Shown: positions 45,495-56,334 of the stretch, in pieces
Layout of the letters: every line of letters begins with the position of its first letter
Position numbering within the stretch: the stretch's first letter is position 1
Source of the DNA: Rheum nobile
Lineage: Eukaryota > Streptophyta > Magnoliopsida > Caryophyllales > Polygonaceae
Direction of reading: 5' to 3'
Length of the DNA stretch: 64,000 bases
NCBI GenBank assembly: GCA_027886185.1
Contig: WOAB01000142.1
Coordinates: 992,001-1,056,000 of the forward strand
Translations under genes and position numbers: made by a program
The notes under the pieces: generated by a model
What the model was told of the DNA's origin: nothing
Seen by the model: only the letters and a program-made list of their open reading frames with translations
Database searches by the model: none

Positions 45495-47318
45495 ATGGCG
45501 TCTGCTAAGGAATCCGTCACTCCTCCTGCCATAGGCAAGATCGGACCTTACACCGTCTTTCTCACTCCTCGTTCCTCCCCTAACCCCCCATCTCTCGCCG
45601 CTGCCGACTCTTCGCCAATCCCCGAAACCCCTAAGAAGCTCGTCGCTCAGCCGCCGCCGCAGCCTCCGATGCCTCGTCTCGTTGTGGCACCGCCGGTGCA
45701 ACCTCGGCCCGCTCAGTTCACCAAGCCCTCGGCCGATGACGGCTTCGGCTTCTTCTGTAATGCCATCTACAGAGTTCTAAACGATTTATCCATTTTTCTC
45801 TTCTTCTTTTGTTTTTTGAGATCAAGTGTTTTGCTCTTTCGATTGTTGAAATTGCTAGCTAGAGAAGTCAAAATCTAGCTTTTGTTGATTGCAATTGGAG
45901 TGCTGAGATGGGTTTTTGTTGTGATTTAGTAGCTCATTCGAGTTTGGGTGAGTACGTTGTGAACTAGTTAGGTCTAAACCAATCCAAGTATCAGTGGGTG
46001 CTTGATGACTACTATGAAGCAAATGAACTGGTAAATTTATTCTTTAATTTCCTTATGTAGATCCCCAATCTTTAGATATGTGCAATTGGACTCGCTCTTT
46101 GTTGAATTTCTTGATACTAAGTGATTGTTTGGTTGAATGTGGAAAGTGTAATTTCTAGAAAGTTACTTTATGTGAAATCAAAACATGAGCATTTAAATTC
46201 ATGGGAATTGGTAAATTATATTTGGTTAAAATCTAAATCATGGGAAATATGGGGGAAGAAAATCTTACACACCCCTCTCTAGGTGATTGCACTTCCTATG
46301 TTTTGTAGGAATTAAAAATCCCATGAATTAAATATCTGCATTTTTCAAAAATAAAAAGGCCAACCAAACACATATTTTTGATATCACTTCCCAAGTAATT
46401 TAAAATCATGGGAATTTACTTCCCAACCAAACGAGCACTAAGTTCGCAAAGTGTTCTCCTGAGTGTAAATCGATTTAGTGTGGATTGATTGTCAAGTGAT
46501 AACTAGAGCTTTTAAACAAAAGTTTAGTCTTTGTTTTAATTTCATTATATCTTCATAAGTAAATGCTAGGTTGGTGGGTTTGTTAGGTGAAATGATTAAA
46601 TATTTTCTTTGATTTAGATAAGGAAAGAAAATGTATGGCTTGGCCAATTAATAGATTTATAATCTTATCTTGATATTCACCTTTCCTATTGTTGACATGA
46701 CTGTAGAAAGCTCTATCTTATGTACAAGTTACCATTTTTATACTTTATGGGTAGGTTTTGCATCAATAAAACCTGATGAAATGCCTTAAAAGTGCAGGAA
46801 AAAGGAGATGCTAAAGCATAAGCAGGTAACTTTTCAATTTTGGGTTGGTAAGAACATGTATTCTCCCCTTTACTCTCATTGACTTATTGCTGATTCATTG
46901 TCAAATCATTGTTCTAATATCAGTGTAGTTTGTCTATGTGTAGGATTCACTCAAGCATGGTGCATGTTTCCTCCTGGTTATATTTCTAAGTGTTGGGCAT
47001 GATATGGGGCTCAATTTGTAGATTATCTGAGATCTTGTTCAGAAAAAATGGTTGTTCTACTTCAAAGTATGTCTAGAATTCGACTGTATTACCCGTCCCA
47101 TATAAGCTATGATCAATGCATGCTAGATATTGTGCTTTGATCTTATAGTACTCTTTTATTAAATATTTAAGGATTGTTGGTGTATGATCTGTGCTCTGAT
47201 TCTTCTTTATGTTTCCTCTTTTTTCTTGGTTTAATGACTTTATGTTGAAGCAAGGAAGATTAAGAATGTGTCAAAGGTACAAAGTTGGGAGAGATTTTGC
47301 AGTGCATTGGTGATGGGA
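45495..47318 (+). pseudogene. Small Pro-rich protein gene (FGFF...GLNQSKYQW family), decayed
   Basis: Exon 1 starts at ATG 45495 and encodes IGPYTVFLTP, a Ser/Pro-rich middle and DDGFGFFCNAIYRVLN, ending near 45780. Exon 2 (about 45928-46030) reads AHSSLGEYVVN, a TAG, then LGLNQSKYQWVLDDYYEANE, with a GT donor. Exon 3 (from 46798) reads EKGDAKA then TAA. A fourth exon from about 47252 reads KNVSKVQSWER. I know this pattern from uncharacterised conserved plant proteins in which FGFFWDA...SLDEYLANWFGLNQSKYQWALDDYYE is continuous; that is from memory. Here the conserved Trp is TAG, exon 3 has a stop, the donor after exon 1 seems lost (GA instead of GT), and the 3' end is cut by the Copia insertion at 47319. 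Function of the family is unknown to me. Confidence 0.65.
46116..46443. mobile_element. hAT-like MITE, 314 bp, in an intron
   Basis: Element 46123-46436 begins GATTGTTTGGTTG and ends CAACCAAACGAGC, imperfect inverted ends around GTTTGGTTG. ACTAAGT lies on each side (46116-46122 and 46437-46443), seven bases identical with an eighth mismatched. The interior is self-complementary around AATTCATGGGAATT and TCATGGGAATTTACTTCCC. It sits between exons 2 and 3 of the decayed small-protein gene. Confidence 0.8.
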
Positions 47319-47381
47319 AGTTTACTCTCTTATTCTTCTCTTTTTCTTCTTTAAACTCTCTCTTTCTCTTAATTTATAACA
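47319..47381 (+). repeat. Truncated 5' LTR of the second Copia element
   Basis: Matches the end of the 3' LTR: TACTCTCTTATTCTTCTC and CTTAATTTATAACA here, TATTCTCTTATTCTTCTC and CTTAGTTTATAACA there. The upstream two thirds are missing; instead the pseudogene exon 4 is found. Confidence 0.8.
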
Positions 47382-48349
47382 CGTTATCAACACAAATAGT
47401 TTGATCGTCGTCTCAGCCTCCACTTAATTATCTCTGTAGCAAGAGGATTTACCCATTCGTAATTGTTCTAAGTTTGAAAGTGCCCTTGCTCCTCGTTTCT
47501 TCCTTCTCGATTTCTTGTTTTCGGGTTCTAGTATGACGCATATTTTCTTATTCATTTTATAGCATGACCTTTCTCTTTTATTGCTCCTCTATCTTTTTTT
47601 TTTGGTCAATTTAATCTATAAGGGTTTACTGCTTGTGTTAAATTATGGTTGTTGGGTTATTGTTCTCTGCTTATGTTGACTTATATACTTGATTCCATTG
47701 TTTGTTTAGACACTGGAATTTATCAATGTGTACTTGCGTATTGCCGTTAATTCATATTCATGTATATTTCTTTGTTTGATTTAGGTTCATATAATTATCT
47801 TAGTTACGGCTTTGATTTATTTACTTCTATAAAGAATATTTGTATATATATATATATGGTATATCTCAGATAAAGGATGCGGTTTTTCTAAAGATGATAT
47901 ATGTATGGTAATATCATCAATGAGATCGATACATTGTAATATTGTATCCCCTCAAGAGATGTTATTAAACTTGTAGTTGAAAGGCAACATTATATTGCAT
48001 ACTAGTATAGGTGTCTTGCATGGGATTTGTTTATAATTTTTTTTTATTTGTAAAAATAGTATATTTTAATTATATGTTTCATTGATATAGAAATATATAG
48101 TTAATGACTGTTATAAAAATAGATAAATTCTTATATAAAAAATGACTAATCGACTAAAAATATTCAAGATATACAAAAATTACATTAAATAAAGAGAGGC
48201 GGAACTCTCCATAACTTTATTAATAATAAAAATTGGCTAAGTAGTCTTTGAAACAGGAATAACCACACCCCTAACATCAATACTACTAAAATAATAAAGC
48301 ATAATAAAAATATTCATCTAATACATGAAAATGAAACGTGCATTTGAAT

Positions 48350-51300
48350 TTAAATAATCGACTTATTGGGTCATTACATGATTAATAATACTAATGAGCC
48401 TTATAAACTGTAATAGGCTTATAAGCCCAAATACAAACTTTTTAAAATGTATTTCGGACCCAGTATGTATAATAAAATTTAAGACAACTAACTAATTTTT
48501 TTTAATAAATTTATATTGATAAACAAAAACGAATTAATTAATACACTATTGGCCCATTAAATGTGTAAAATATTAATGAGCCTCCTAATCGTTAATCGGC
48601 TTATACAACAAATTTCGTTTAGTTAATAATACAATCACTGGAAAAAATATATATATATATATATAATCAATTGAATACAATCGACTTAATTTCGTTCATA
48701 ACACAATCAATGAAAAATCTTATATATTTCGAAATAAAATAATTAAATGTACATACTAATCATTTTTTAATATAATAAAAATATATAGACATATGTAAAT
48801 ACTTAATATATTTATGCAAAAGTAGGGAAAATATATGTAAATACTAAATATTTATTATAATATTTTAAAAATATAATAAATAATTTACATATTAAATGGA
48901 CTTATGGGCCAATATTATATTTGCATGGGGCCATAATAGTAGCAGCTAATTTAAATTGTTTTATGGGCTTATTACAAGCCCGGTTGATCAGCTTCCATAA
49001 TGTAATTAGGGCCGGTTCATCACATTTTTAGGACATGTTAAGCCATTTTGTTTCATGGGGTTATAGGCCCATACGAAGCAACATTACCAGATTCTTCTAA
49101 AGGGAAAGTCGAAACCCTATCAGTATCTCATTTGCAGTTTTTGGGTTGTCTTTCTCGCTCTCCTTCTCTGTGAAGCTTCAAGCTTCAACACTTACAGATC
49201 TATGGCGATTTCTCTCAAAAAAAAACAACCTTCGACTTCTTCAACCTTCGCCTTCTTAAACCTTCACCGAAATCTAGATCCATGGCGTTTTTGGGTTTCT
49301 CTCTCCCTCTCCTTCTCTGTGAAGCTTCAAACTTAAAATTTACAAATCCATGGCGATTTTAAAAAAAAACATCATTCTCCTTATTCAACCTCTGTCTTCT
49401 TCAACCTTCGCCGAAATCCATTTCCAACCTTTGCCTTCTGCAAACTTCGCCGATTGTCTTTCTCTTTCTATAAATCTCGGCCAACGATCTCTCTCCTTCA
49501 TCGTTTGTCTTCCTCCTTTTTCACAAATTTCATATCCAAAACAAATTAGTTTGAAGAGATCAGTTTACAGATCTAAAAGAGAAAAGGGATTCTCGCCACT
49601 CCCTTCGCCTTTTCGACGTTCGTCTTGGAGGGTTAAGCCATACACAACCACCGCTAGAAGATCTAGATTCCACCACCGGGAGAAGAAGAGGAGACTATGG
49701 ATCAATCTACTGATGGGTAAACTAAACCCTAATCCACCCATGCGTGAGTTCCTCTTAATCTCTCATTGTCTTTCTATATCGTTTTCTTATGTTAATTATT
49801 TTATAGATAGGAAAAATCATAATATGTGACTGATTCCTATACCATGCAAAGGACACTAACGGATAGATGAGCAGATCTGGAGATTGATAATGCAGGGTTC
49901 CCAAACCACAATTTTCTGAGATATGTGACCCTTCGTCTTCATAAAAAGTAGGTTATGGAGCCCTACAAATTCGGTGTTCACGAGATTTTACCTTCCGACA
50001 TATGTAAGATCTCTATCTATCTCAATCTACGGCGACCAGTTCCTTTTGAAATGCTCCATTCCTTTTGAAATGCTCGACCTATTCCTTTTAATTTGAATTA
50101 ATTTTTTATCCTGCTTAATTACTCTCTGACAAAATTAATTATTTTTTTTCATATGAGGACATCTGGACGTTGGTGAGGATCTTTGTCTCTAAGATCCTAA
50201 TTTCATTTCATATGCTCTTCGGTGTTCATTATGTCGCTCTACCTACCGTCATCAAGGGAATCAAAATGTAAGATATTTGTCTGTATATCTATTTAAATAC
50301 ATCTCGTCCTCTGTTGTTTTTTGAAATGCCCGACTGCCTTTTGTTCAATACAACTGGAGGAACAATTTTTAGGTGGGATTTTGGATTTCATTCGGTCTTG
50401 GTTTTTTTTTCTTGGGTCATTGTTTTAATTCTTTTTCAAAAAAAACATGTGTTTCTTTGTTTGAATGTTTTTGTTTTAGTCTAAGATTTTTTTCACGGAT
50501 TAAAAAATTGATTTCAGAAAAAAATTAACAGCTACAACCAAATAATAACTCTTAATCCATATGTATATATTTATACTTAAAAACATTTAATACTTAAAAT
50601 TTAAATATAAGTGTAATGTTATTCGTTTAGTATATAATATAAATATATTATAGTGCGTTTAATCTTGGAATTTACTTTATGCATATTAATACTTTACAAA
50701 AATAAGTTTAACCTGCTATTCTATACAGTGTCTGTACAGATTCTGAACCCTTTAGCTCGACAAATAAGAAGCCTCGAGAAAAAGTTGTTAAACATTTATT
50801 GAGTTTTCTAGATATAAACCTCTAGCTTGGAGATTCGGACCCTCTGATGGGCTTATTGGACCAAGTTTATTTATACGCATATTAAAGAGCCTCTACACAT
50901 TATAATGGGCTTTTTGGGCCAAATAAAAATGACACAACATATTGAAAAATTGGTTTGTACAAAAAAAATACATTTTTACTGAATTACAAACTTAACCGAC
51001 TTATTTAATGTTAATATATGTATATTTATAAACAAATCCTAAAATTATTTACTAGGCTAATAGGCCCATAATATGTGGAATATTATTAATTTGCCTGATT
51101 ATGTTTAACGGGCTTCTAGGCCCAATGACAATATTAAAAAAAAAATCTAGCCCATTATTTCCTGCCCAATCTGTATAGATAAACTTGAATCAACCGAGTA
51201 AATTTTTTTAAATATTTTTATCGCTAAAAATATGTATAACATATTTAGCTTATTGGTCCACTAATTCTAAATTTGTATGCTAAATTTGTATAGGCTGTCA

Positions 51301-51960
51301 TATGATGTTTAGTAGTCAAATTGGGTCAATAGGCTTCAAGGCCCAATTAAAACATTTTCGAAAGGTTTATTGATTGGGTTAATAAACTTGATAACCTGTT
51401 AATAAACTTGATAAACTTTAATGGGCTTAAAGTCCCAAATACTGAAATAACAAATTAGTAAGTCCGACCCATTATGTATACATAAAATCTGATACAACAT
51501 TACCACGACAAAAATTAATAAATGGGCTTATTGGCCCATTACATGTTTAACAATATTATCGAGCCCACTAACATTTAATGGCCTAATAGAAACAAATACA
51601 AATTTAACTAATTTATATTTTGCCGCACTATGTATATATATTTTAATACAACATTTAATGTGTTGATTGACCCAACTTGACAAAATTAAAATAAAACTGA
51701 TAAACATTTAATGGGCTTATTGGCCCATTAAATGAAGTTAGATTGATATTTCTGTGTACTAAACATTTAATGGGCATATTGGGCTGAAATTATTTGTATA
51801 ATTATTAATGAGATTCGACACATTTAATGGGCTCAAATATAACATTCACAGTGTTTTAATTGGAGACCATACAAAAATATTCTATAATACATAATCCTAG
51901 GATTACAAAGTATGCTATTTAAATTTGAATGGGCTTATGGGCCCAAGTAAAAATAAAGTC
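48350..51960. repeat. Degenerate array of TGGGCTTATTGGCCCA units
   Basis: At least a dozen spaced copies of a phrase near AATGGGCTTATTGGCCCATT occur within AT-rich DNA, for example near 48545, 48905, 50847, 50918, 51060, 51115, 51520, 51712, 51770 and 51930, many followed by TTAATGAGCC-like words. Spacing is irregular (about 60-200 bp). The array is interrupted by the leader-like block at about 49080-50340. Confidence 0.7.
49138..49850 (+). other. Duplicated leader-like segment, possible captured gene start
   Basis: A ~150-bp tandem pair (49138-49287 and 49288-about 49440) shares CTCCTTCTCTGTGAAGCTTC and CTTCAACCTTCGCC. ATGGCG occurs three times (49203, 49282, 49350). A frame from 49350 runs 159 codons (Ser/Phe/Arg-rich) without recognisable domain. 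A related phrase TTTCATATCCAAAACAAA recurs at about 52339, so a second copy lies at about 51975-52380. This looks like a gene 5' region captured by the Helitron; the donor is unknown. Confidence 0.45.
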
Positions 51961-51974
51961 GATGGATTTATATT

Positions 51975-52113
51975 TTGGCCCAATTACGAAACCTGCTATT
52001 TCTATTAAAGATATATTTGTTTTTACACGAACTTCAAAAAATGAAGATATTTCTGAATCTGTCTAGAGGGTTCGAATTGCAATCGACCACACAACTCAAA
52101 TATGTCTTTTTCA

Positions 52114-52162
<49 letters not shown>

Positions 52163-52720
52163 CTCTATGTATGTCTGTGAAACCTTTCACCTTCAAACCT
52201 TTTTGTTTCTTTTTCAAACCTTCCAGATTCATAACAATGGAAAATTTTCTTTCTTAATACGTGACGGGACATACCTTTGTCGTTCCTCTCTATCTTTCTT
52301 AATTAACAGGTCACACATTCTCTTTCATTTTTCTAAGATTTCATATCCAAAACAAAAACTTTGAAGAAGACATGCTTATCTTTTAAACACGCGGTTGATG
52401 AGCAGATTTAGAGGTTCTTGAGGAGATCTGAAAGAATAAGGTTATTTTGAGCTCCACAGTGGATAATTGTAAGCTCTTTCTCTCTATTTCTTTCTCTCGT
52501 TCTCTAGAGATCCCTTAAGCTCTATGTCTCTTCAGATTGTCACTCTCTCTTTGTCTCTCGTTCTCGATCTCTCGCTCTCTTTCTCTAGAGATCCCTTAAG
52601 TTTGAAACCCTAAAAACTTTACATTGAATAAAACGTCTTATTAACCTCTAGTATTAATCATTTTTCTTATTGTTGACTGCTTTCATAGTTTGTAAATATG
52701 TTAAACACTTCTATTTTATT
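51975..52720. other. CT-rich segment with (CT)n microsatellite
   Basis: A (CT)n tract of ~50 bp lies at about 52112-52161. Nearby, CTCGTTCTC...TAGAGATCCCTTAAG is repeated twice (about 52495-52600). The frames over this segment are low-complexity (Leu/Ser runs) and are not called as genes. Confidence 0.7.
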
Positions 52721-54389
52721 TTTGTTCATTTATTACACATCGAGGGAGGTCGATCTGTAAATCCTTGATTGATGGAGTACCTTATGAAAAAGGATATCCT
52801 GCTTCTATTGTAAGTCCATAAAAAACCTTGCATGTAGAATACATTACAACATATTTGCATGTCTCTATGTTTGCTTAAGGGAATATTTGAAGGTTGTTTT
52901 GAAAATGACTTGTCATTTTTGGAAATTTTCATGTGTGCGGGTCAAGAATCTAAATCCCTGCATGTATCATTATTGTAATTGCATTGTTGCCTCAATAGGG
53001 TATGAACTTCTTGTACCCCATGTGAATGATACAACTGTGTAGTAATTTTTATTTTGAAATATTGATACTTAATATCTATCAACTTATATCCCTAAGTCTT
53101 GTTATTATATTTTTATACATAATGAGTAGACCTTAAAATTAAAGGCGCCTAACTATAAGAGCTTGGATGCTTATATTTTTCTTTACTGCATATATATCAT
53201 AGATTAAAGAAAATTATCTACATTATTTTAAAAAAAATATATAGAACAACAATAGATATAAAGGTACCTTTTTCTAGAGCATAGATCTGTAGGAAATACA
53301 ATTTTCACGACACTAAATTCTGCAAGGTAGTATTTTTGAAATTAAATTTTAGATTATTTCTTTTTTCTTCTCAAGTTATATTCTAATTACTTATTTTTGT
53401 ACTTCTGCACAAATTTTCAAATAGTCATGCCTACTCGGGAAAGATTGAAAACAACAAGAAATAAATTGTAAAGACAAACAAAATATCAGCATGTAGAATC
53501 AATATCATCATACATAATTTCTGGGTGATTTGACGGAAAAACAATTGTAAAGATGTACTGAAAGGATGAAAGACAAATATTTTTGGGTAAAATTGTAATG
53601 AAAGACGAATATTTCTACAAATCAATATCAACATATAGAATTTCTGGGTGAAATTGCAATGAAAGACGAATAATACTAAATGAAAGACTGTGGGACTATA
53701 TTTTTAATTTATGGGTGCATGTACAATCAATATCAGCATGTGCAATGAAAGACAAACAAAGTTATAAAGATGTAATGACTTGATAATTGACTGCGGGGCT
53801 GTAGTTTTAATTTCTGGGTGCATGTACAATCAATATAAGCATGTAAAGATGTACTAAAAGGATGAAAGGCGAATATTTTTGGGTGAAATTGTAATGAAAG
53901 ACACATATTTCTACAAATCAATGAAAGACAAACAAAAAATTGTAGAATAAATTACCTGGTGAATGAGTAAACACGGTTCGTTGTTTGTACTGAAATGTCT
54001 AGTTGTTTGTACTGAAATTGACTGAGAGGTTGTAGTTTTATAAGCCACACAAACCGTTTTATTTATTCTGTGATATTCTGCCATATATTTTCAGTACCAG
54101 ATCTTTTTTAATTTTGGAAAACATATATTTTCAGTATCAGATCTTTTTTATTATGTAATAGTCTGCCATATTGTATTGACTTAATTGTTTTGACTTTATT
54201 GTGCATATCTTGCAATTGGAATCTTTTTAAAGATAATATGCATATTTGTTTATGGACAGGTTCGATGTATTTTGGTTTGTCTGTAGCAGAAGGATTTGCA
54301 GAATGTGTGTTTTGAGGCAGCATTTGTAGAATGTGTGTTTTGAGCCACACAGGTTGTGTATTTTTTGTGGCATAATTTGCATTATTGTC
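52721..54389. repeat. Helitron interior with degenerate 'AATGAAAGACGAATA' repeats
   Basis: From about 53440 to 53940 the words AATGAAAGACGAATATTT, TTTCTGGGTGAAATTG, GTACAATCAATATCAGCATG and ACAAATCAAT recur in varied order, an irregular minisatellite. The remainder is AT-rich. TATTTTCAGTA(C/T)CAGATCTTTTTTA is repeated near 54090 and 54127. No gene seen. Confidence 0.6.
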
Positions 54390-54791
54390 AGTTTTACTTA
54401 GGGGTGTTCATCCGGTCCGGACCGGATTTTTCCAAAAGTCCGGACCGAACCGGACCTATTCGGTCCGGTCCTGGACTGGTTTAGACCAGATTTTATTTAA
54501 AAATAATAATTTTAAATTCTTATTTAAAATCTATAAAAAAAATATCTAAAAAACATATATACTCCTAACTTATTAAATTAAGAAAAATATCTATAAAAAA
54601 TACATATAAATCTCCAAAAAAACATATAAATTAAAAAAAAAATCCGGTCCACCGGTCCTGACCGGTTTTTTTTCGGGTTTGGACCGGACCGGAACCGGAT
54701 TAAGGAAATTATCTGGACCGGAGACCGAACCGTATTGTCACCGGTCCGGTCATTTCCGGTCCGGTCCAGATTTGAACAGCCCTAGTTTTAA
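54390..54791. mobile_element. hAT-like MITE rich in CCGGTCCGG
   Basis: Left end TTAGGGGTGTTCATCCGGTC and right end GACCGG...TGAACAGCCCT are inverted (AGGGGTGTTCA against TGAACAGCCCT). AGTTTTAC (54390-54397) and AGTTTTAA (54784-54791) are a probable 8-bp target duplication with one mismatch. CCGGTCCGG/CCGGACCGG words repeat near both ends around an AT-rich centre, so the element can fold back. Confidence 0.7.
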
Positions 54792-55251
54792 GGGTGATTT
54801 GTGTGTGCTTCAGTTTTAGTCTTGCAGGTTTTAATATTATGTAGGTTCAGTTTTTGTGTAATGTGTTGTCATATATATGCAAGTTTAGTTCTTCCAAGTT
54901 TTGCAGAATGTGTTGTCATTTTTAAAGATGACAGTTTTTGTGCAGGTTCAGTTATTGCAAGTTTTGCAGAATGTGTAGTATATGTCATATGGTGTAGATT
55001 TAGTTTTATTTCAAGTTTACTTCTTGCAAGTTGAGTTTCAATTTGGGAATTTCTAATAAATGTGCATTTCCAGTTGCATAATACCATTGCATAACGTTAT
55101 TAGTAGGTTAATTTTTGTGCAATAATTTTTTTATGAGAGCACATGATTTTAATTCTATTACAGGTTGTAATAATATTTTTTATGCAATCTTCTATTATTA
55201 CAGGTTGTAACAATCACGAACAACACAGCTATCCATGATTTTGTGCAATAT
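54792..55251. other. Helitron interior, AT-rich
   Basis: A ~70-bp phrase including GCAAGTTTTGCAGAATGTGT and GGTTCAGTT...TGT recurs near 54840-54990. ATTACAGGTTGTAA(C/T)AAT is repeated near 55160 and 55200. No gene seen. Confidence 0.45.
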
Positions 55252-56216
55252 TTTTTTGCCAATTATTCATGATTAGAGATTTGATTCTATACACAAATTA
55301 TAGGGCATAGAATATTAATTGATAAATTTTAGAGAGATTTAGAGTATAAAAATTATTCCAGTCTGCTTGCAAATCCGGCTAAAATGGATAGTGATTTTAT
55401 TTTATTAGTTTTTTGACAAAACAACCAAGAAAACAGGAGCGCGACACGTGTCCAAATCAATACCGCGGTGCCACGTGACAGCGTAATTTTTGGACTCATT
55501 CTGGGGACGCCATGTGATGTAGATGGTATTCTGTTTTAGTTACTATATAGTAGATTTAATGTTATGTAAATAATTGAAAGGGGAATTAATGAGTTGTTAA
55601 AAAAATTCAACCACTGTTAAAATAAAAGCTGAAAAATTAATAAACATAAATACACTTACATAGAAGGCAACCTTTTGGTGACAAAATATCTTTTGGTAGT
55701 CCATTATCTTTTTTGTGGATTTCGGGAAAATAAAAACAATTTGGTGACAAAATATATCTTTTATGCAAGGATGCAGAAACTCCGGCCCTTTCGTCGGACG
55801 TTATTAGCTCCAATTCATTGGATATGGAGAGTCGTCAGAGTCGACAAAACAACCAAGAATAAAAATTATTCCAGTCAGTCTGCTTGTAACTCCGGCCCTT
55901 TTTTTTAAAAAAATGCCAATTATTCATGATTAGAGATTTGATTCTATACACAAATTATAAGGCATAGAATATTAATTGGTAAATTTTAAAAAGATTTAGA
56001 GTATAAAAATTATTCCAGTCTGCTTGTAAATTCGACTAAAATGGATAGTAATTTTATTTTATTTTATTAGTTTTTTTATAAAACAATCAAGAAAACAGGA
56101 GCGCAACACGTGTCCAAATCAATATCGCAGTGCCATGTGGCAGCGTAATTTTCGGACTCATTGTGGGGGCACCATGTGACGCAGATGGTATTATGCTTTA
56201 GTTATTATATAGTAGA
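55252..56216 (-). repeat. Two copies of a Helitron 5' terminal region
   Basis: Copy 1 (about 55252-55554) and copy 2 (about 55909-56216) share GCCAATTATTCATGATTAGA, TTATTCCAGTCTGCTTG, CACGTGTCCAAATCAATA and end TATATAGTAGA followed by T. Both therefore carry a TC start on the minus strand. The ~355 bp between them is different sequence with its own short repeat (TTTTGGTGACAAAATAT twice). Confidence 0.85.
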
Positions 56217-56334
56217 TTGAGTATGCTTAGGCATATGGGTGAATGTGGTTCGTATAAATGGTGATGTACGCACATATGTAAATTGATCTTGCAAATATAT
56301 ATCCCAGAAGAGGATATATTTTATAAATATGTAT

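Larger units (their letters stand above)
48002..56216 (-). mobile_element. Non-autonomous Helitron, ~8.2 kb
   Basis: On the minus strand the right end starts TCTACTATATAATAACTAAA (56197-56216) after an A, and the left end terminates in CTAG (48002-48005) before a T, as Helitrons insert between A and T. Copia leader sequence lies on both sides (a CCCTCAAGAGATG phrase near 47948; CCCTGAAG repeats from 56340). The 3' hairpin is not evident, perhaps through decay. No Rep/helicase gene was seen. The interior holds TGGGCT/GGCCCA repeats, duplicated leader-like segments, a hAT-like MITE and a duplicate 5' end. Confidence 0.65.

Noticed and set aside
45495..45878. An intact single-exon 127-residue gene
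   Set aside because: The last ~35 residues are intron-like translation; conserved later exons lie downstream, with stops.
49350..49829. A 159-residue protein gene in the Helitron
   Set aside because: The frame overlaps a tandemly duplicated CT-rich leader, shows no domain and has biased low-complexity composition; kept only as possible captured sequence.
52023..52364. Proteins with Leu-Ser or Arg-Glu repeat runs
   Set aside because: They translate the (CT)n microsatellite.
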